Origin: Syntrophales bacterium
GTDB lineage: Bacteria > Desulfobacterota > Syntrophia > Syntrophales > PHBD01
NCBI GenBank assembly: GCA_035363115.1
Contig: DAOSEM010000003.1
Location: 248,001-312,000, forward strand
Length of the DNA stretch: 64,000 bases
Direction: 5' to 3'
Shown here piece after piece: positions 1-9,195 of the stretch. Both the position numbers and the translations under genes were made by a program. Numbering within the stretch: the first letter of the stretch is position 1; every line of letters begins with the position of its first letter. The notes beneath the pieces are model-generated. The model made no database searches. It worked only from the letters and a program-made list of their open reading frames with translations, and was not told where the DNA came from.

Positions 1-303
1 CGCCCAACTCCACGACCTGCCGGATGATGGCGTCCATCTTGTCCCCCTTCGGGAGGGACTGGGCAACGATGATCGGGACCGCCCGGGCTTTCCGGGTGGC
101 CCGGGTCCGGATTGTCAACTCCGCCCGTCCGCCGTCGGAATACGAAACCACGGCCTCGCACTCGGCGCCTCGTCCGTCGCTGAGGACGATCTCCTCCCCC
201 TCCTTGAGGCGGAGGACGTTCTTCAGGTAGTGGCTCCGGGAATCGTCGATGGTCCGGGTATCCCCGGGCTCCGGCAGGGAATCCAGGAAAATGCGCGGGC
301 GGG

Positions 304-307
<4 letters not shown>
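1..307 (-). CDS. rsmE: 16S rRNA m3U1498 methyltransferase RsmE, N-terminal part
   Basis: This is the first ~102 codons of a minus-strand gene that runs off the left edge. I translated it directly. It contains the RsmE N-terminal PUA-like pattern HYLKNVLRLKEGEEI near the start and the segment QSLPKGDKMDAIIRQVVELG that begins the SPOUT methyltransferase domain. RsmE methylates N3 of U1498 in the 30S decoding region. The start is GTG and its first bases overlap the prmA stop (GTGA), so the two genes are translationally coupled. prmA-rsmE pairing is common in bacteria. The C-terminal SAM-knot domain is not visible. Confidence 0.88.
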
Positions 308-1266
<959 letters not shown>

Positions 1267-1425
1267 GTCCTCTCCCTTCGCTGAAAGATGCCTTCTCATA
1301 ACCTGTTTCCCATGACATTTCAAGCAGCTTGAATTTTCAAACCCGGCATGGTAGCGTCTCGACGCGGTTTTTCACCGTCCGTGCCGGAGCCCTTCCAGGC
1401 GGTCCGGACCTCAAAGGGGACAACC

Positions 1426-2073
1426 ATGGTTTACTATCCCGTCAATCTGGACATCGCCGGCAGAAGGTGCATTGTCGTCGGGGGCGGCCAAGTGGCGGAG
1501 CGCAAGGTGGAGCGCCTCGTGGAGTGCGGCGCCCGGGTGGCCGTGCTGTCGCGGCGGCTGACGGCGCGCCTGGCGGACATGGCCCGCGCCGGGACGGTGG
1601 AGCACGTCGATTCCGAGTACGAGCCGTCGAAGCTGGACGGGGCCATGCTGGTCATAGGGGCGACGGACCGGGAGGATGTCAACGACGCCGTCAGCCGGGA
1701 GTGCCGCCGCCGGGGCATCCTGGTCAACATCGTGGACGACCCGGAGCGCTGCGATTTTATCCTGCCGTCGATCCTCCAGCGGGGCGACCTGATGGTGGCC
1801 GTTTCCACCGGCGGGAGCAGCCCCGCCCTGGCGAAGCGGATCCGGGAGGAACTGGAGGAATGCTTCGGACCGGAATACGCCGTCCTCCTGGAGATCATGG
1901 CGGAGCTCCGGCGGAAGGTGACCGCCCGGGGGCGGTCCGCTGCCGAGAACAAGGTCCTGTTCGAGTCCGTGGTCCGCTCCGGGGTGCTGGACCGGATCCG
2001 GACCGGCGACTGGGAGGGCGTCCGGGCCCTGGTCCGGGATCTGACCGGGGAAGACATCGACTCGAGGCCCTGA
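1426..2073 (+). CDS. Precorrin-2 dehydrogenase (CysG N-terminal / SirC / Met8 family)
   Basis: About 215 residues. It begins VNLDIAGRRCIVVGGGQVAERKVERL, the NAD-binding Rossmann motif of the family, and contains VDDPERCDFILPSI and STGGSSPALAKRIREEL, both typical of CysG-N/SirC. The enzyme oxidises precorrin-2 to sirohydrochlorin with NAD; some members also insert iron. It supplies the sirohaem branch used by the ahb genes downstream. The start at 1426 has AAAGGGGACA upstream. No methyltransferase domain is attached; that activity is in the separate cobA-hemD fusion. Whether this copy also chelates iron cannot be decided here, and no separate chelatase is in the window. Confidence 0.9.
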   Translation: MVYYPVNLDIAGRRCIVVGGGQVAERKVERLVECGARVAVLSRRLTARLADMARAGTVEHVDSEYEPSKLDGAMLVIGATDREDVNDAVSRECRRRGILVNIVDDPERCDFILPSILQRGDLMVAVSTGGSSPALAKRIREELEECFGPEYAVLLEIMAELRRKVTARGRSAAENKVLFESVVRSGVLDRIRTGDWEGVRALVRDLTGEDIDSRP

Positions 2074-2077
2074 ATAC

Positions 2078-2893
2078 ATGGACATCCTGGTTTTCAAGGC
2101 GGCCCTGGCCGCCTATCTTTTCAGCGCCCTGGCATATGTCGCCTCGGTCGTGGTGCGGCGCGTCCATGTGGCGCGAATCGCAACCTGGCTGCTGGCCGCG
2201 GCCTTTGTCATCCATGCGGGAGCCCTGGTCCTGCGGTGCATGGCCATCGGGCGCGCTCCTGTGGTGGGCCTGTACGACATGCATTCCCTGATCGCCTGGA
2301 TCATGACGGGCGGATACCTGGCCTTCCAGTTCAGGACCAAGACCCGCGTCCTGGGGATTTTCGTGGCCCCGGTGGCGTCGGTGATGATGATCGTCTCCTC
2401 CACGGGACTCGGCGGGGCCGTCGCGGCGTCGCCCCAGCTGGAGCACTCCCTGGTCACGATCCATGTGATCCTGTCGCTGGCAGGAGAGACCCTGTTCGTC
2501 CTGGCCGCCCTGGCGGGCCTGATGTACCTGATCCAGGACAAGCGGATCAAAGAGAAGAAAATTACCCGCCTGAGCCGCTTCCTGCCCCCGCTCAGGGACC
2601 TGGACCGGATCAACGAGCTTTGCCTCCTGTGGGGATTCCCCCTGCTCACCCTCGGCGTCCTGGCCGGCTCCGTCTGGGCCCGCGTGGTCTGGGGCAGCGC
2701 CTGGCAGTGGGACGCGAAGATGGTCTGGACGATCCTGGCGTGGGCCATTCTGGCGCTCCTCCTCCACCAGCGCCTGGCCATCGGCTGGCGGGGCCACAAG
2801 GCGGCCCTCTACTCGGTGGCGGCCCTGCTCGTCCTGCTCCTGACCTTCGTCGTGGAAAAGACCTTCTTCACGACGGTCCACCGCTTTCTGTGA
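2078..2893 (+). CDS. CcsA/HemX-family cytochrome c assembly membrane protein
   Basis: A 271-residue polytopic membrane protein with about eight hydrophobic segments. Near the C-terminus it has the tryptophan-rich motif WGSAWQWDAKMVW, the WWD-type haem-handling signature of the CcsA/CcmC/HemX superfamily. It starts 4 bases after the precorrin-2 dehydrogenase stop and ends 4 bases before hemA, so it belongs to the haem operon. In many bacteria the hemX gene sits directly before hemA and affects GluTR level or haem handling; others in this family deliver haem for system II cytochrome c assembly. The exact role here is undetermined. Confidence 0.82.
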   Translation: MDILVFKAALAAYLFSALAYVASVVVRRVHVARIATWLLAAAFVIHAGALVLRCMAIGRAPVVGLYDMHSLIAWIMTGGYLAFQFRTKTRVLGIFVAPVASVMMIVSSTGLGGAVAASPQLEHSLVTIHVILSLAGETLFVLAALAGLMYLIQDKRIKEKKITRLSRFLPPLRDLDRINELCLLWGFPLLTLGVLAGSVWARVVWGSAWQWDAKMVWTILAWAILALLLHQRLAIGWRGHKAALYSVAALLVLLLTFVVEKTFFTTVHRFL

Positions 2894-2897
2894 AGCC

Positions 2898-4166
2898 ATG
2901 AGCCTGATTCTCGTCGGCATGAACCACAAGACGGCACCCCTGGAGATCCGGGAGCGCCTGAGCATCACCTGCGAGGACGGGAGCGATCCCCTGGCGGAGG
3001 TCCTGCGGGTGCCCGGTGTCGAGGAGGCCCTGTTTCTCTCCACCTGCAACCGGGTGGAGCTCCTGGCCCGCGCCGGGGGCCGGGAGGCCGCGGAGGGGCT
3101 CCACGGGTTCGTGTTTCGCTACGGGAACCTGGACCGGCAGGAGATGGACCGCTGCCTCTACACGCATTACGACCGGGAGGCGGTGCGGCACCTCTTCCGG
3201 GTGACTGCGAGCCTCGATTCGCTCGTCATGGGAGAGCCGCAGATCCTGGGGCAGGTGAAGGACGCCTACCGCCTGGCGGTGGAGCGGAAGGCCGCGGGGG
3301 CCGTCCTGAACAAGCTCCTGCACCACGCCTTCCGGACGGCCAAGCGGATCCGGACCGAGACGGGCATTGCCGCCAACGCCGTGTCGGTGAGCTTCGCGGC
3401 GGTGGAGCTGGCGAAGAAGATCTTCGGGACCCTCAGGGGCAAGACGATCCTCCTCATCGGTGCCGGCGAGATGTCGGAGCTGGCGGCACGGCACCTGATC
3501 GGCCAGGGTGCCCCGCGGATCCTCGTCGTCAACCGGACCCACGCGCGGGCCGTCAGCATGGCGGAGGAGTTCCGGGGCGAGGCGGTTCTTATCGACGAGC
3601 TGGCCCGGGCGCTCCAGGAGGCGGACATCGTCATCAGCTCCACCGGCGCGGCCGGATGGGTCGTCACGGCCCCGATGGTGGCGGCGGCCCTGAGGCGCCG
3701 GAAGAACCGGCTCCTGTTCCTCATCGACATCGCCGTCCCCCGGGACATCGAGCCCGCCGCGGGGGACATCGACAACGTCTACCTGTACAACATCGACCAC
3801 CTCCAGGAGGTGGTGGACGAGAACATCCGAGGCCGGCTGGCCGAGGCGCGGAAGGCCGAGGACATCGTCGCCGAGGAGCTGGACCGGTACGAAGGGTGGT
3901 ACCAGACCCTGGAGGTCGTGCCCACGATCGTCTCCCTGCGGGAGAAGATGGATGGCATCGTCCGGGGCGAGATGGAGCGCGTCTCCTCCTGGCTGGAGGG
4001 GCTGAGCGAGGCCGATCGCGAGCGGGTGCAGATCCTGGCCTCCTCCATCGTGAACAAGATCCTTCACGACCCCATCACGGGGCTCAAGGAGGAGACCCAT
4101 GAGAACGGCGCCGCGGTGTACACGGAGGTCCTGCGCCGCCTGTTCCGCCTGGACGGGGAGACGTGA
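2898..4166 (+). CDS. hemA: Glutamyl-tRNA reductase
   Basis: A 422-residue enzyme for the first committed step of C5-pathway tetrapyrrole synthesis: NADPH reduction of glutamyl-tRNA(Glu) to glutamate-1-semialdehyde. Landmarks are GMNHKTAPLEIRERL at the N-terminus, the catalytic cysteine in LSTCNRVEL, GEPQILGQVKDAY, and the NADPH domain LLIGAGEMSELAARHL. The C-terminal dimerisation helix is present, so the length is normal. It lies 4 bases after the CcsA/HemX gene. hemL, the next enzyme, is not in this window. Confidence 0.97.
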   Translation: MSLILVGMNHKTAPLEIRERLSITCEDGSDPLAEVLRVPGVEEALFLSTCNRVELLARAGGREAAEGLHGFVFRYGNLDRQEMDRCLYTHYDREAVRHLFRVTASLDSLVMGEPQILGQVKDAYRLAVERKAAGAVLNKLLHHAFRTAKRIRTETGIAANAVSVSFAAVELAKKIFGTLRGKTILLIGAGEMSELAARHLIGQGAPRILVVNRTHARAVSMAEEFRGEAVLIDELARALQEADIVISSTGAAGWVVTAPMVAAALRRRKNRLLFLIDIAVPRDIEPAAGDIDNVYLYNIDHLQEVVDENIRGRLAEARKAEDIVAEELDRYEGWYQTLEVVPTIVSLREKMDGIVRGEMERVSSWLEGLSEADRERVQILASSIVNKILHDPITGLKEETHENGAAVYTEVLRRLFRLDGET

Positions 4167-4189
4167 AGGCGGACGGCGGACATAGATAA

Positions 4190-5134
4190 ATGGAGGATGT
4201 TCTGGAAGCGAACGTGCTGAGAATCGGGACCCGGGGCAGTGCCCTGGCCCTGAAACAGAGCGGCTGGGTGGCCGACCGGATCCGGGAGCGCCACCCGGGC
4301 CTTGCCGTGGAGCTGGTCGTCATCAAGACGAAGGGCGACATCATGCAGGACGTGGCCCTCGTCAAGATCGGCGGGAAAGGGGTCTTCGTCAAGGAGATCG
4401 AGGAGTCCATGCTCCGGGGGGAGGTGGACCTGGCCGTCCACAGCATGAAGGACATGCCGGCGGAGCTGCCGGAGGGCCTCACGATCTCCGTCACACCGAA
4501 GCGGGAAGACCCGAGGGACGTCCTGATCTCCAGGGGGAACGTCAAGTTCGAGCACCTCCGCCGCGGGAGCCGCATCGGCACGGGGTCCCTTCGCCGCCGG
4601 TGCCAGCTCGTCAGCATCTACCCGGACCTGGAGATCGTTCCCCTGCGGGGGAACCTGGACACGCGAATCCGGAAAGTCGAGACGGAGGGCCTGGACGGGA
4701 TCATCGTCGCGGCGGCGGGGATCCGCCGGATGGGGTGGATGGACCGGGTAACCCAGTTCCTGCCGGAAGAGCTCATCCTGCCGGCGGCGGGCCAGGGGGT
4801 CCTCGCCCTCGAGACCCGGACGGGCGACGGGAGGACGGGGGAGGCCCTGGCCTTCCTGAACGATCCGGTCACGTGGGGCGAGGCGGGGGCCGAGCGGGCC
4901 TTTCTTCAGCGCCTCGGCGGCGGATGCCAGGTTCCCGTGGCGGCTCATGCGAAGAAGAAGGGCGGCGACGTGGTCATCCAGGGACTCATCAGCAACCTGG
5001 ACGGCCGGCTGGTCGTCCGGGACGAGGTCCGCAGACCCTTCGGGGAGTACGAGGCGGCGGGCACGCAGCTTGCCGAGAACCTGCTCTCCCGGGGCGGGCG
5101 GGCCATCCTGGATCTGGTCTACCGCCAGTGTTGA
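4190..5134 (+). CDS. hemC: Porphobilinogen deaminase (hydroxymethylbilane synthase)
   Basis: A protein of about 314 residues that polymerises four porphobilinogens into hydroxymethylbilane. It has LRIGTRGSALALKQ at the N-terminus, the active-site loop VHSMKDMPAELPEGL, the conserved GTGSLRRRCQL substrate-binding segment and the dipyrromethane cofactor cysteine in QRLGGGCQVPVAAHA. The start is uncertain: ATG at 4190 has no strong ribosome site, while an in-frame GTG at 4214 (just before the LRIGTRGS motif) has GGAAG seven bases upstream. Either gives a normal enzyme. It is part of the haem operon. Confidence 0.96.
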   Translation: MEDVLEANVLRIGTRGSALALKQSGWVADRIRERHPGLAVELVVIKTKGDIMQDVALVKIGGKGVFVKEIEESMLRGEVDLAVHSMKDMPAELPEGLTISVTPKREDPRDVLISRGNVKFEHLRRGSRIGTGSLRRRCQLVSIYPDLEIVPLRGNLDTRIRKVETEGLDGIIVAAAGIRRMGWMDRVTQFLPEELILPAAGQGVLALETRTGDGRTGEALAFLNDPVTWGEAGAERAFLQRLGGGCQVPVAAHAKKKGGDVVIQGLISNLDGRLVVRDEVRRPFGEYEAAGTQLAENLLSRGGRAILDLVYRQC

Positions 5135-5166
5135 GCGCCTGATATAAAGAAGAAGGAAGGTATTCG

Positions 5167-6690
5167 ATGGCGGAGAAGGGAATCGTCTACATCATCGGCG
5201 CGGGGCCCGGGGACGCGGGGCTGATCACCCTCAAGGGCGTGCGGTGCATCGCCCGGGCCGATGTGATCGTCTACGACCACCTGGTCAACGAGGAGATCCT
5301 CGTCCACGCGAAGCCCGGTGCAAGGCTGATCTATGCCGGGAAGGAAGGGGGCGACCACACCCTCGTTCAGGACGAGATCAACCGGATCCTCGTGGAGGAG
5401 GCCCGGCAGGGCCGCGTGGTGGCCCGGGTCAAGGGCGGTGATCCCTATATCTTCGGCCGCGGCGGGGAAGAGGCGCTGGTCGTGGCCGCGGCGGGGCTGC
5501 CCTTCGAGGTCGTCCCGGGGGTGTCCTCGGCGGTGGCCGTGCCGGCCTACGCGGGCATCTCGCTGACCCAGCGGGGGTACACATCCACGCTCGCCTTCGT
5601 GACGGGGCACGAGGATCCCACGAAGGAGCAGAGCGACATCGACTGGAAGGCCCTGGCGGGCATCGGTACATTGGTTTTCCTGATGGGCGTGAAGAATCTC
5701 CACCTGATCGTCGCGAGCCTCGTCGGGAACGGAAAAAAGCCGGAGACCCCGGCGGCCCTGATCCGCTGGGGGACGACGCCGGACCAGCGGACCCTGGCGG
5801 GGACCCTGGGAACCATCGTCGAACTGGCCCGGGAGCGGAAGTTCAAGCCGCCGGCGATCTTCGTCGTCGGCGAGGTGGTCGCCCTGCGGGAGAAGCTCTC
5901 GTGGTTCGAGAACCGGCCCCTCTTCGGCCGGGGTGTCATCATCACCCGGCCGGAGGCCCAGGCGGAATCGTTCGCCGCCCTCTTGGACGAGAAGGGCGCC
6001 CGGGTCGTCCACTTCCCCGTCATCCGGATCGCGGAGCCGGAGGACTGGTCAGGGCTGGACAAGGCCCTGGACAGCCTGTCCGCCTATGCCTGGATCGTCT
6101 TCACCAGCGCCAACGGTGTGCGGCACTTCTTCGACCGCCTCCGCATGCGAGGCGGCGACGTCCGGGACCTGCGGGGCATCCGGATCGCCACCATCGGACC
6201 CGCCTCGGCGGCGGCCGTCGAGGGCCGGGGAATCCGCGTCGACATCGTTCCGGAGGAGTACATCTCGGAGGGTGTGGTCAAGGCGTTCGAGAAGGTGGAC
6301 CTGAAGGGCGCCCGGGTCCTCCTGCCCCGGGCGGCGGAGGCCCGGGACGTGATCCCCGAGGGGCTCGCCGCCATGGGGGCGACCGTGGACGTCGTCACGG
6401 CCTACCGGACCGTCCGCTCGGAGAAGACCCGGGAAGAACTGGAGGCGATCTTCGCGGAGGGCAAGGCCGACGTCGTGACCTTCACAAGCCCATCCACGGT
6501 CAGGCACTTCCTGGACATTTTGGGCGGAGTGGAGGCCCTGCCCGCGGGCCTCAAGGTCGCCTGCATCGGCCCCATCACCGCCGCCGCAGCCCGGAAGGCC
6601 GGCCTGCCCATCCACATCCATCAGCAGGAGTATACGATCCCCGGAATGGTGGCAGCTATCGAAGCCCACTTCTCGGGGACGGACTGTTGA
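5167..6690 (+). CDS. cobA-hemD: Fused uroporphyrinogen-III C-methyltransferase / uroporphyrinogen-III synthase
   Basis: A 507-residue two-domain protein. Residues 1-250 are the SUMT methyltransferase: VYIIGAGPGDAGLITLKG at the N-terminus, YDHLVN, KGGDPYIFGRGGEEA, and the GVSSAVAVPAYAGI segment. Residues ~255-507 are HemD, with NRPLFGRGVIITRPEAQ and TFTSPSTVRHFLD. The protein closes the hydroxymethylbilane ring and then methylates uroporphyrinogen III to precorrin-2, committing flux to sirohaem. GAAGGAAGG precedes the ATG. The stop codon lies inside the left terminal repeat of the element at 6684, so the last residues may have been altered by the insertion of that element. Confidence 0.95.
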   Translation: MAEKGIVYIIGAGPGDAGLITLKGVRCIARADVIVYDHLVNEEILVHAKPGARLIYAGKEGGDHTLVQDEINRILVEEARQGRVVARVKGGDPYIFGRGGEEALVVAAAGLPFEVVPGVSSAVAVPAYAGISLTQRGYTSTLAFVTGHEDPTKEQSDIDWKALAGIGTLVFLMGVKNLHLIVASLVGNGKKPETPAALIRWGTTPDQRTLAGTLGTIVELARERKFKPPAIFVVGEVVALREKLSWFENRPLFGRGVIITRPEAQAESFAALLDEKGARVVHFPVIRIAEPEDWSGLDKALDSLSAYAWIVFTSANGVRHFFDRLRMRGGDVRDLRGIRIATIGPASAAAVEGRGIRVDIVPEEYISEGVVKAFEKVDLKGARVLLPRAAEARDVIPEGLAAMGATVDVVTAYRTVRSEKTREELEAIFAEGKADVVTFTSPSTVRHFLDILGGVEALPAGLKVACIGPITAAAARKAGLPIHIHQQEYTIPGMVAAIEAHFSGTDC

Positions 6691-6798
6691 AAAAGGGCGT
6701 CTGCTGCGTTGCCCTTGTCCCGCGCCACTCGACGTACCAGACAGTACGCCTCGCGGCTCAGGACTGCAGGCGCCTTGCATTCAACCCTTTTTGAACAG
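6684..6798. repeat. 115-bp terminal-inverted-repeat element, copy A
   Basis: The first of two nearly identical 115-bp units (one base differs between them, near 6727). Its ends form an imperfect inverted repeat: CTGTTGAAAAAGGG at the left, and CTGTTCAAAAAGGG when the right end is reverse-complemented, 13 of 14 matching. The centre contains a small palindrome, CGTACCAGACAGTACG. It encodes no convincing protein. This resembles a REP- or MITE-like intergenic repeat of the kind seen in proteobacterial genomes; that comparison is from memory. It overlaps the end of cobA-hemD and provides its TGA. Confidence 0.85.
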
Positions 6799-6825
6799 CT
6801 CGTTTTGCGGTGTAGTGTTGGCGCG

Positions 6826-6940
6826 CTGTTGAAAAAGGGCGTCTGCTGCGTTGCCCTTGTCCCGCGCCGCTCGACGTACCAGACAGTACGCCTCGCGGCT
6901 CAGGACTGCAGGCGCCTTGCATTCAACCCTTTTTGAACAG
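6826..6940. repeat. 115-bp terminal-inverted-repeat element, copy B
   Basis: The second copy, in the same orientation as copy A, offset by 142 bp and separated by a 27-base unique spacer. The same terminal inverted repeats and central palindrome are present. After copy B, about 140 bp of lower-GC, pyrimidine-rich leader (6941-7081) precedes the secreted protein gene; it ends in the ribosome site GAAGGAGGAAGT. Confidence 0.85.
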
Positions 6941-7081
6941 TCCGTTTCGATGCAGTTGCGACGGGATATCGCATATAAAAATGAATCCGCCTGTTTTTTC
7001 CGGGAACTTTTTCCTTCTTCCTCCTGTCCAATCCCCCAAAAGGCAGCACCCAAAATCCCAGGATGGAAGAAGGAGGAAGTC

Positions 7082-7873
7082 ATGAAAACCCTGTTTGCAG
7101 TCTTTGCTGCGCTGTTGGTCCTGGCCGGGGGCCCCGCCTGGGCCTCCATCGGCGACTCGGTGGACGTGAGCATCGTCACCGACGATGGCCGAACCCTGCC
7201 CCTCCACATGCAGAAGAGCCGGTATGGACTGAAGAAGGTCTATGCCGAGGCCGTCCGGGGCGATCACTACCGGATCGTTGTCCACAACCGGCTGGACCGG
7301 CGGGTCGGCGTCGTCGTCGCCGTGGACGGCCGGAACATCATCTCCGGCGGGAAGTCGTGGCTCCGGAACACGGAGCGGATGTACATCCTCGAACCCTATG
7401 CAACCAACGAGTACAGCGGCTGGCGGAGCGGCCGGGACCGCGTGAATCGCTTCTACTTCACCGATGTCCCCGACTCCTATGCCGCCGCCTTTGGCGACAC
7501 CTCCGCCATGGGCGTCATCGCCGTGGCGGTCTATCCGGAGATCCGGCGTTACGAGCCGCAGATGGACTTCTCCATGTCGGCGCCCCTGGGCAAAGGGAAG
7601 CATGATGCGGCCCGCCGGCAGGCCGCACCGTCGATGAAGATGGAAGAGTCCAAGAGCGCCGGCACCGGCTACGGCCGGGAAGAGTATTCGCCCTCGCGGC
7701 AGGTGCGATTCGACCCGGAGGCGAGGGCCGTCGAGACGATCCTGGTGAAGTACGAGTGGCGGGAGACCCTCTGCCGGAAGCACGTCATCTCCTGCGGCCA
7801 TGGGTACCGGGAGCACGGAAACCGCCTGTGGGACGGCTACGGCTTCGCCCCGCCCCCTCCGGGGCGCTACTGA
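7082..7873 (+). CDS. Secreted protein of unknown function
   Basis: 263 residues, not recognised. Residues 1-20 are a clear signal peptide (MKTLFAVFAALLVLAGGPAWA, cleavage after AWA). The mature part has a beta-rich N-terminal region with VVHNRLDRRVGVVVAVDGRNII and GKSWLRNTERMYILEP, which reads like a compact beta-sandwich domain. A low-complexity polar stretch follows (~170-210), then a short C-terminus with two cysteines that could form a disulfide. The start has a very good ribosome site. The N-terminal pattern (rights of a ligand, VDGRNIISG) suggests a surface or periplasmic binding module, but no function can be assigned. It is transcribed alone between the repeats and ahbC. Confidence 0.75.
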   Translation: MKTLFAVFAALLVLAGGPAWASIGDSVDVSIVTDDGRTLPLHMQKSRYGLKKVYAEAVRGDHYRIVVHNRLDRRVGVVVAVDGRNIISGGKSWLRNTERMYILEPYATNEYSGWRSGRDRVNRFYFTDVPDSYAAAFGDTSAMGVIAVAVYPEIRRYEPQMDFSMSAPLGKGKHDAARRQAAPSMKMEESKSAGTGYGREEYSPSRQVRFDPEARAVETILVKYEWRETLCRKHVISCGHGYREHGNRLWDGYGFAPPPPGRY

Positions 7874-7998
7874 TCAAGACTGTCATGTGGGGAAACGTCA
7901 CGCCCCGGCCGTGGTCATCCCGTTGCGAAGTCCTCGGGGTTGATTTCCGGCCGGGGTTCCGGTAGGTAGATGTTTCCCTTTCGGGACGGGAAGGCAAT

Positions 7999-9177
7999 AT
8001 GATCGGAATTTCGAAACTATACTGCGGCGCCGTGGAGGCCGCCGACGTCCTCCGCTACAACCGGGAATCGAAGCGCCTGCCTTCGCACCTGCTCCAGTTC
8101 TCCGCCGACAAGCGGCCGGTGGTGGTCTGGAACATGACCCGGCGCTGCAACCTGAAGTGCATCCACTGCTACTCCAGCTCCCGCAACATCCCCTACCGGG
8201 ACGAGCTGACGACGGAGGAGGGGAAGGCCCTGATCGCCGACCTGGCGTCCTTCGGCTCCCCGGTGATCCTCTTCTCCGGCGGCGAGCCCCTGATCCGCAA
8301 GGACCTGCCGGAGTTGGCGCAGTTCGCCGTGGACCGGGGCATGCGGGCCGTCATCTCCACGAACGGCACCCTGCTCACGCCGGAGCGCATCCGCACGTTC
8401 CGGGCGATCGGCCTGTCCTACATCGGGGTGAGCCTCGACGGCCTGAAGGAGACCCACGACTTCTTCCGGGGCGTCCCCGGGACCTTCGAGCGGACGATCC
8501 GGGGAATCCGGGACTCCCGCGATGCCGGCATCAAGGTGGGCGTCCGGTTTACCGTGAACCGCCACAACGTGAAGGACGTCCCCGCCATCTTCGACCTGCT
8601 CGAAGCGGAGGACATCCCCCGCTGCTGCTTCTACCACCTCGTCTATTCCGGCCGTGGCTCGGCCCTCGTGGAGGAGGACCTTTCCCACGAAGAGACGCGG
8701 TGGCTCCTGGACCTGATCATGGACCGGACGCGGGACCTCTTCGCGAAGGGCCTCGAGAAGGAGATCCTCACGGTGGACAACCACGCCGACGGCCCCTACG
8801 TCTACCTGCGCCTCCTCCGGGAAGACCCGGCCCGGGCCGCGGAGGTCCTGGAGCTCCTGAAGATGAACGAAGGAAACAGCTCCGGCAACGGCATCGGCTG
8901 CGTGAGCTGGGACGGTGCCGTCCACGCGGACCAGTTCTGGCGGGGCGTATCCTTCGGGAACGTCCGGGAGCGGCCCTTCAGCGCCATCTGGACCGACACC
9001 TCGAACGAATTGATGGCGAAGCTCAAGGACAAGAAGCCCAACGTCAAGGGCCGCTGCGCCACCTGCCGGTGGCTGGGCGTATGCGGCGGGAACTTCCGGG
9101 CCCGGGCGGAGGCCGTCGCGGGCGACATCTGGGCGCCCGATCCGGCGTGTTACCTGTCGGACCGGGAAATCGCGTAA
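7999..9177 (+). CDS. ahbC: Radical SAM 12,18-didecarboxysirohaem deacetylase AhbC
   Basis: A 392-residue radical SAM enzyme of the alternative haem pathway. It begins MIGISKLYCG, the family N-terminus as I know it. The cluster motif TRRCNLKCIHC has Cys50, Cys54 and Cys57, followed by FSGGEPLIRKDL. The C-terminal auxiliary-cluster region ends CATCRWLGVCGGNFRARAEAV...DPACYLSDREI, characteristic of AhbC. Known family role: removal of the two acetate side chains of didecarboxysirohaem to give Fe-coproporphyrin III. GGGAAGGC precedes the ATG. It is followed directly by hemB and ahbD, which supports the assignment. Confidence 0.92.
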   Translation: MIGISKLYCGAVEAADVLRYNRESKRLPSHLLQFSADKRPVVVWNMTRRCNLKCIHCYSSSRNIPYRDELTTEEGKALIADLASFGSPVILFSGGEPLIRKDLPELAQFAVDRGMRAVISTNGTLLTPERIRTFRAIGLSYIGVSLDGLKETHDFFRGVPGTFERTIRGIRDSRDAGIKVGVRFTVNRHNVKDVPAIFDLLEAEDIPRCCFYHLVYSGRGSALVEEDLSHEETRWLLDLIMDRTRDLFAKGLEKEILTVDNHADGPYVYLRLLREDPARAAEVLELLKMNEGNSSGNGIGCVSWDGAVHADQFWRGVSFGNVRERPFSAIWTDTSNELMAKLKDKKPNVKGRCATCRWLGVCGGNFRARAEAVAGDIWAPDPACYLSDREIA

Positions 9178-9195
9178 AAAAAGGAGGAGGCGACG

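Noticed and set aside
6709..6936. Short frames across the two 115-bp repeats
   Set aside because: The same peptide-like stretch occurs in both copies only because the DNA is repeated; no ribosome site and no family motif.
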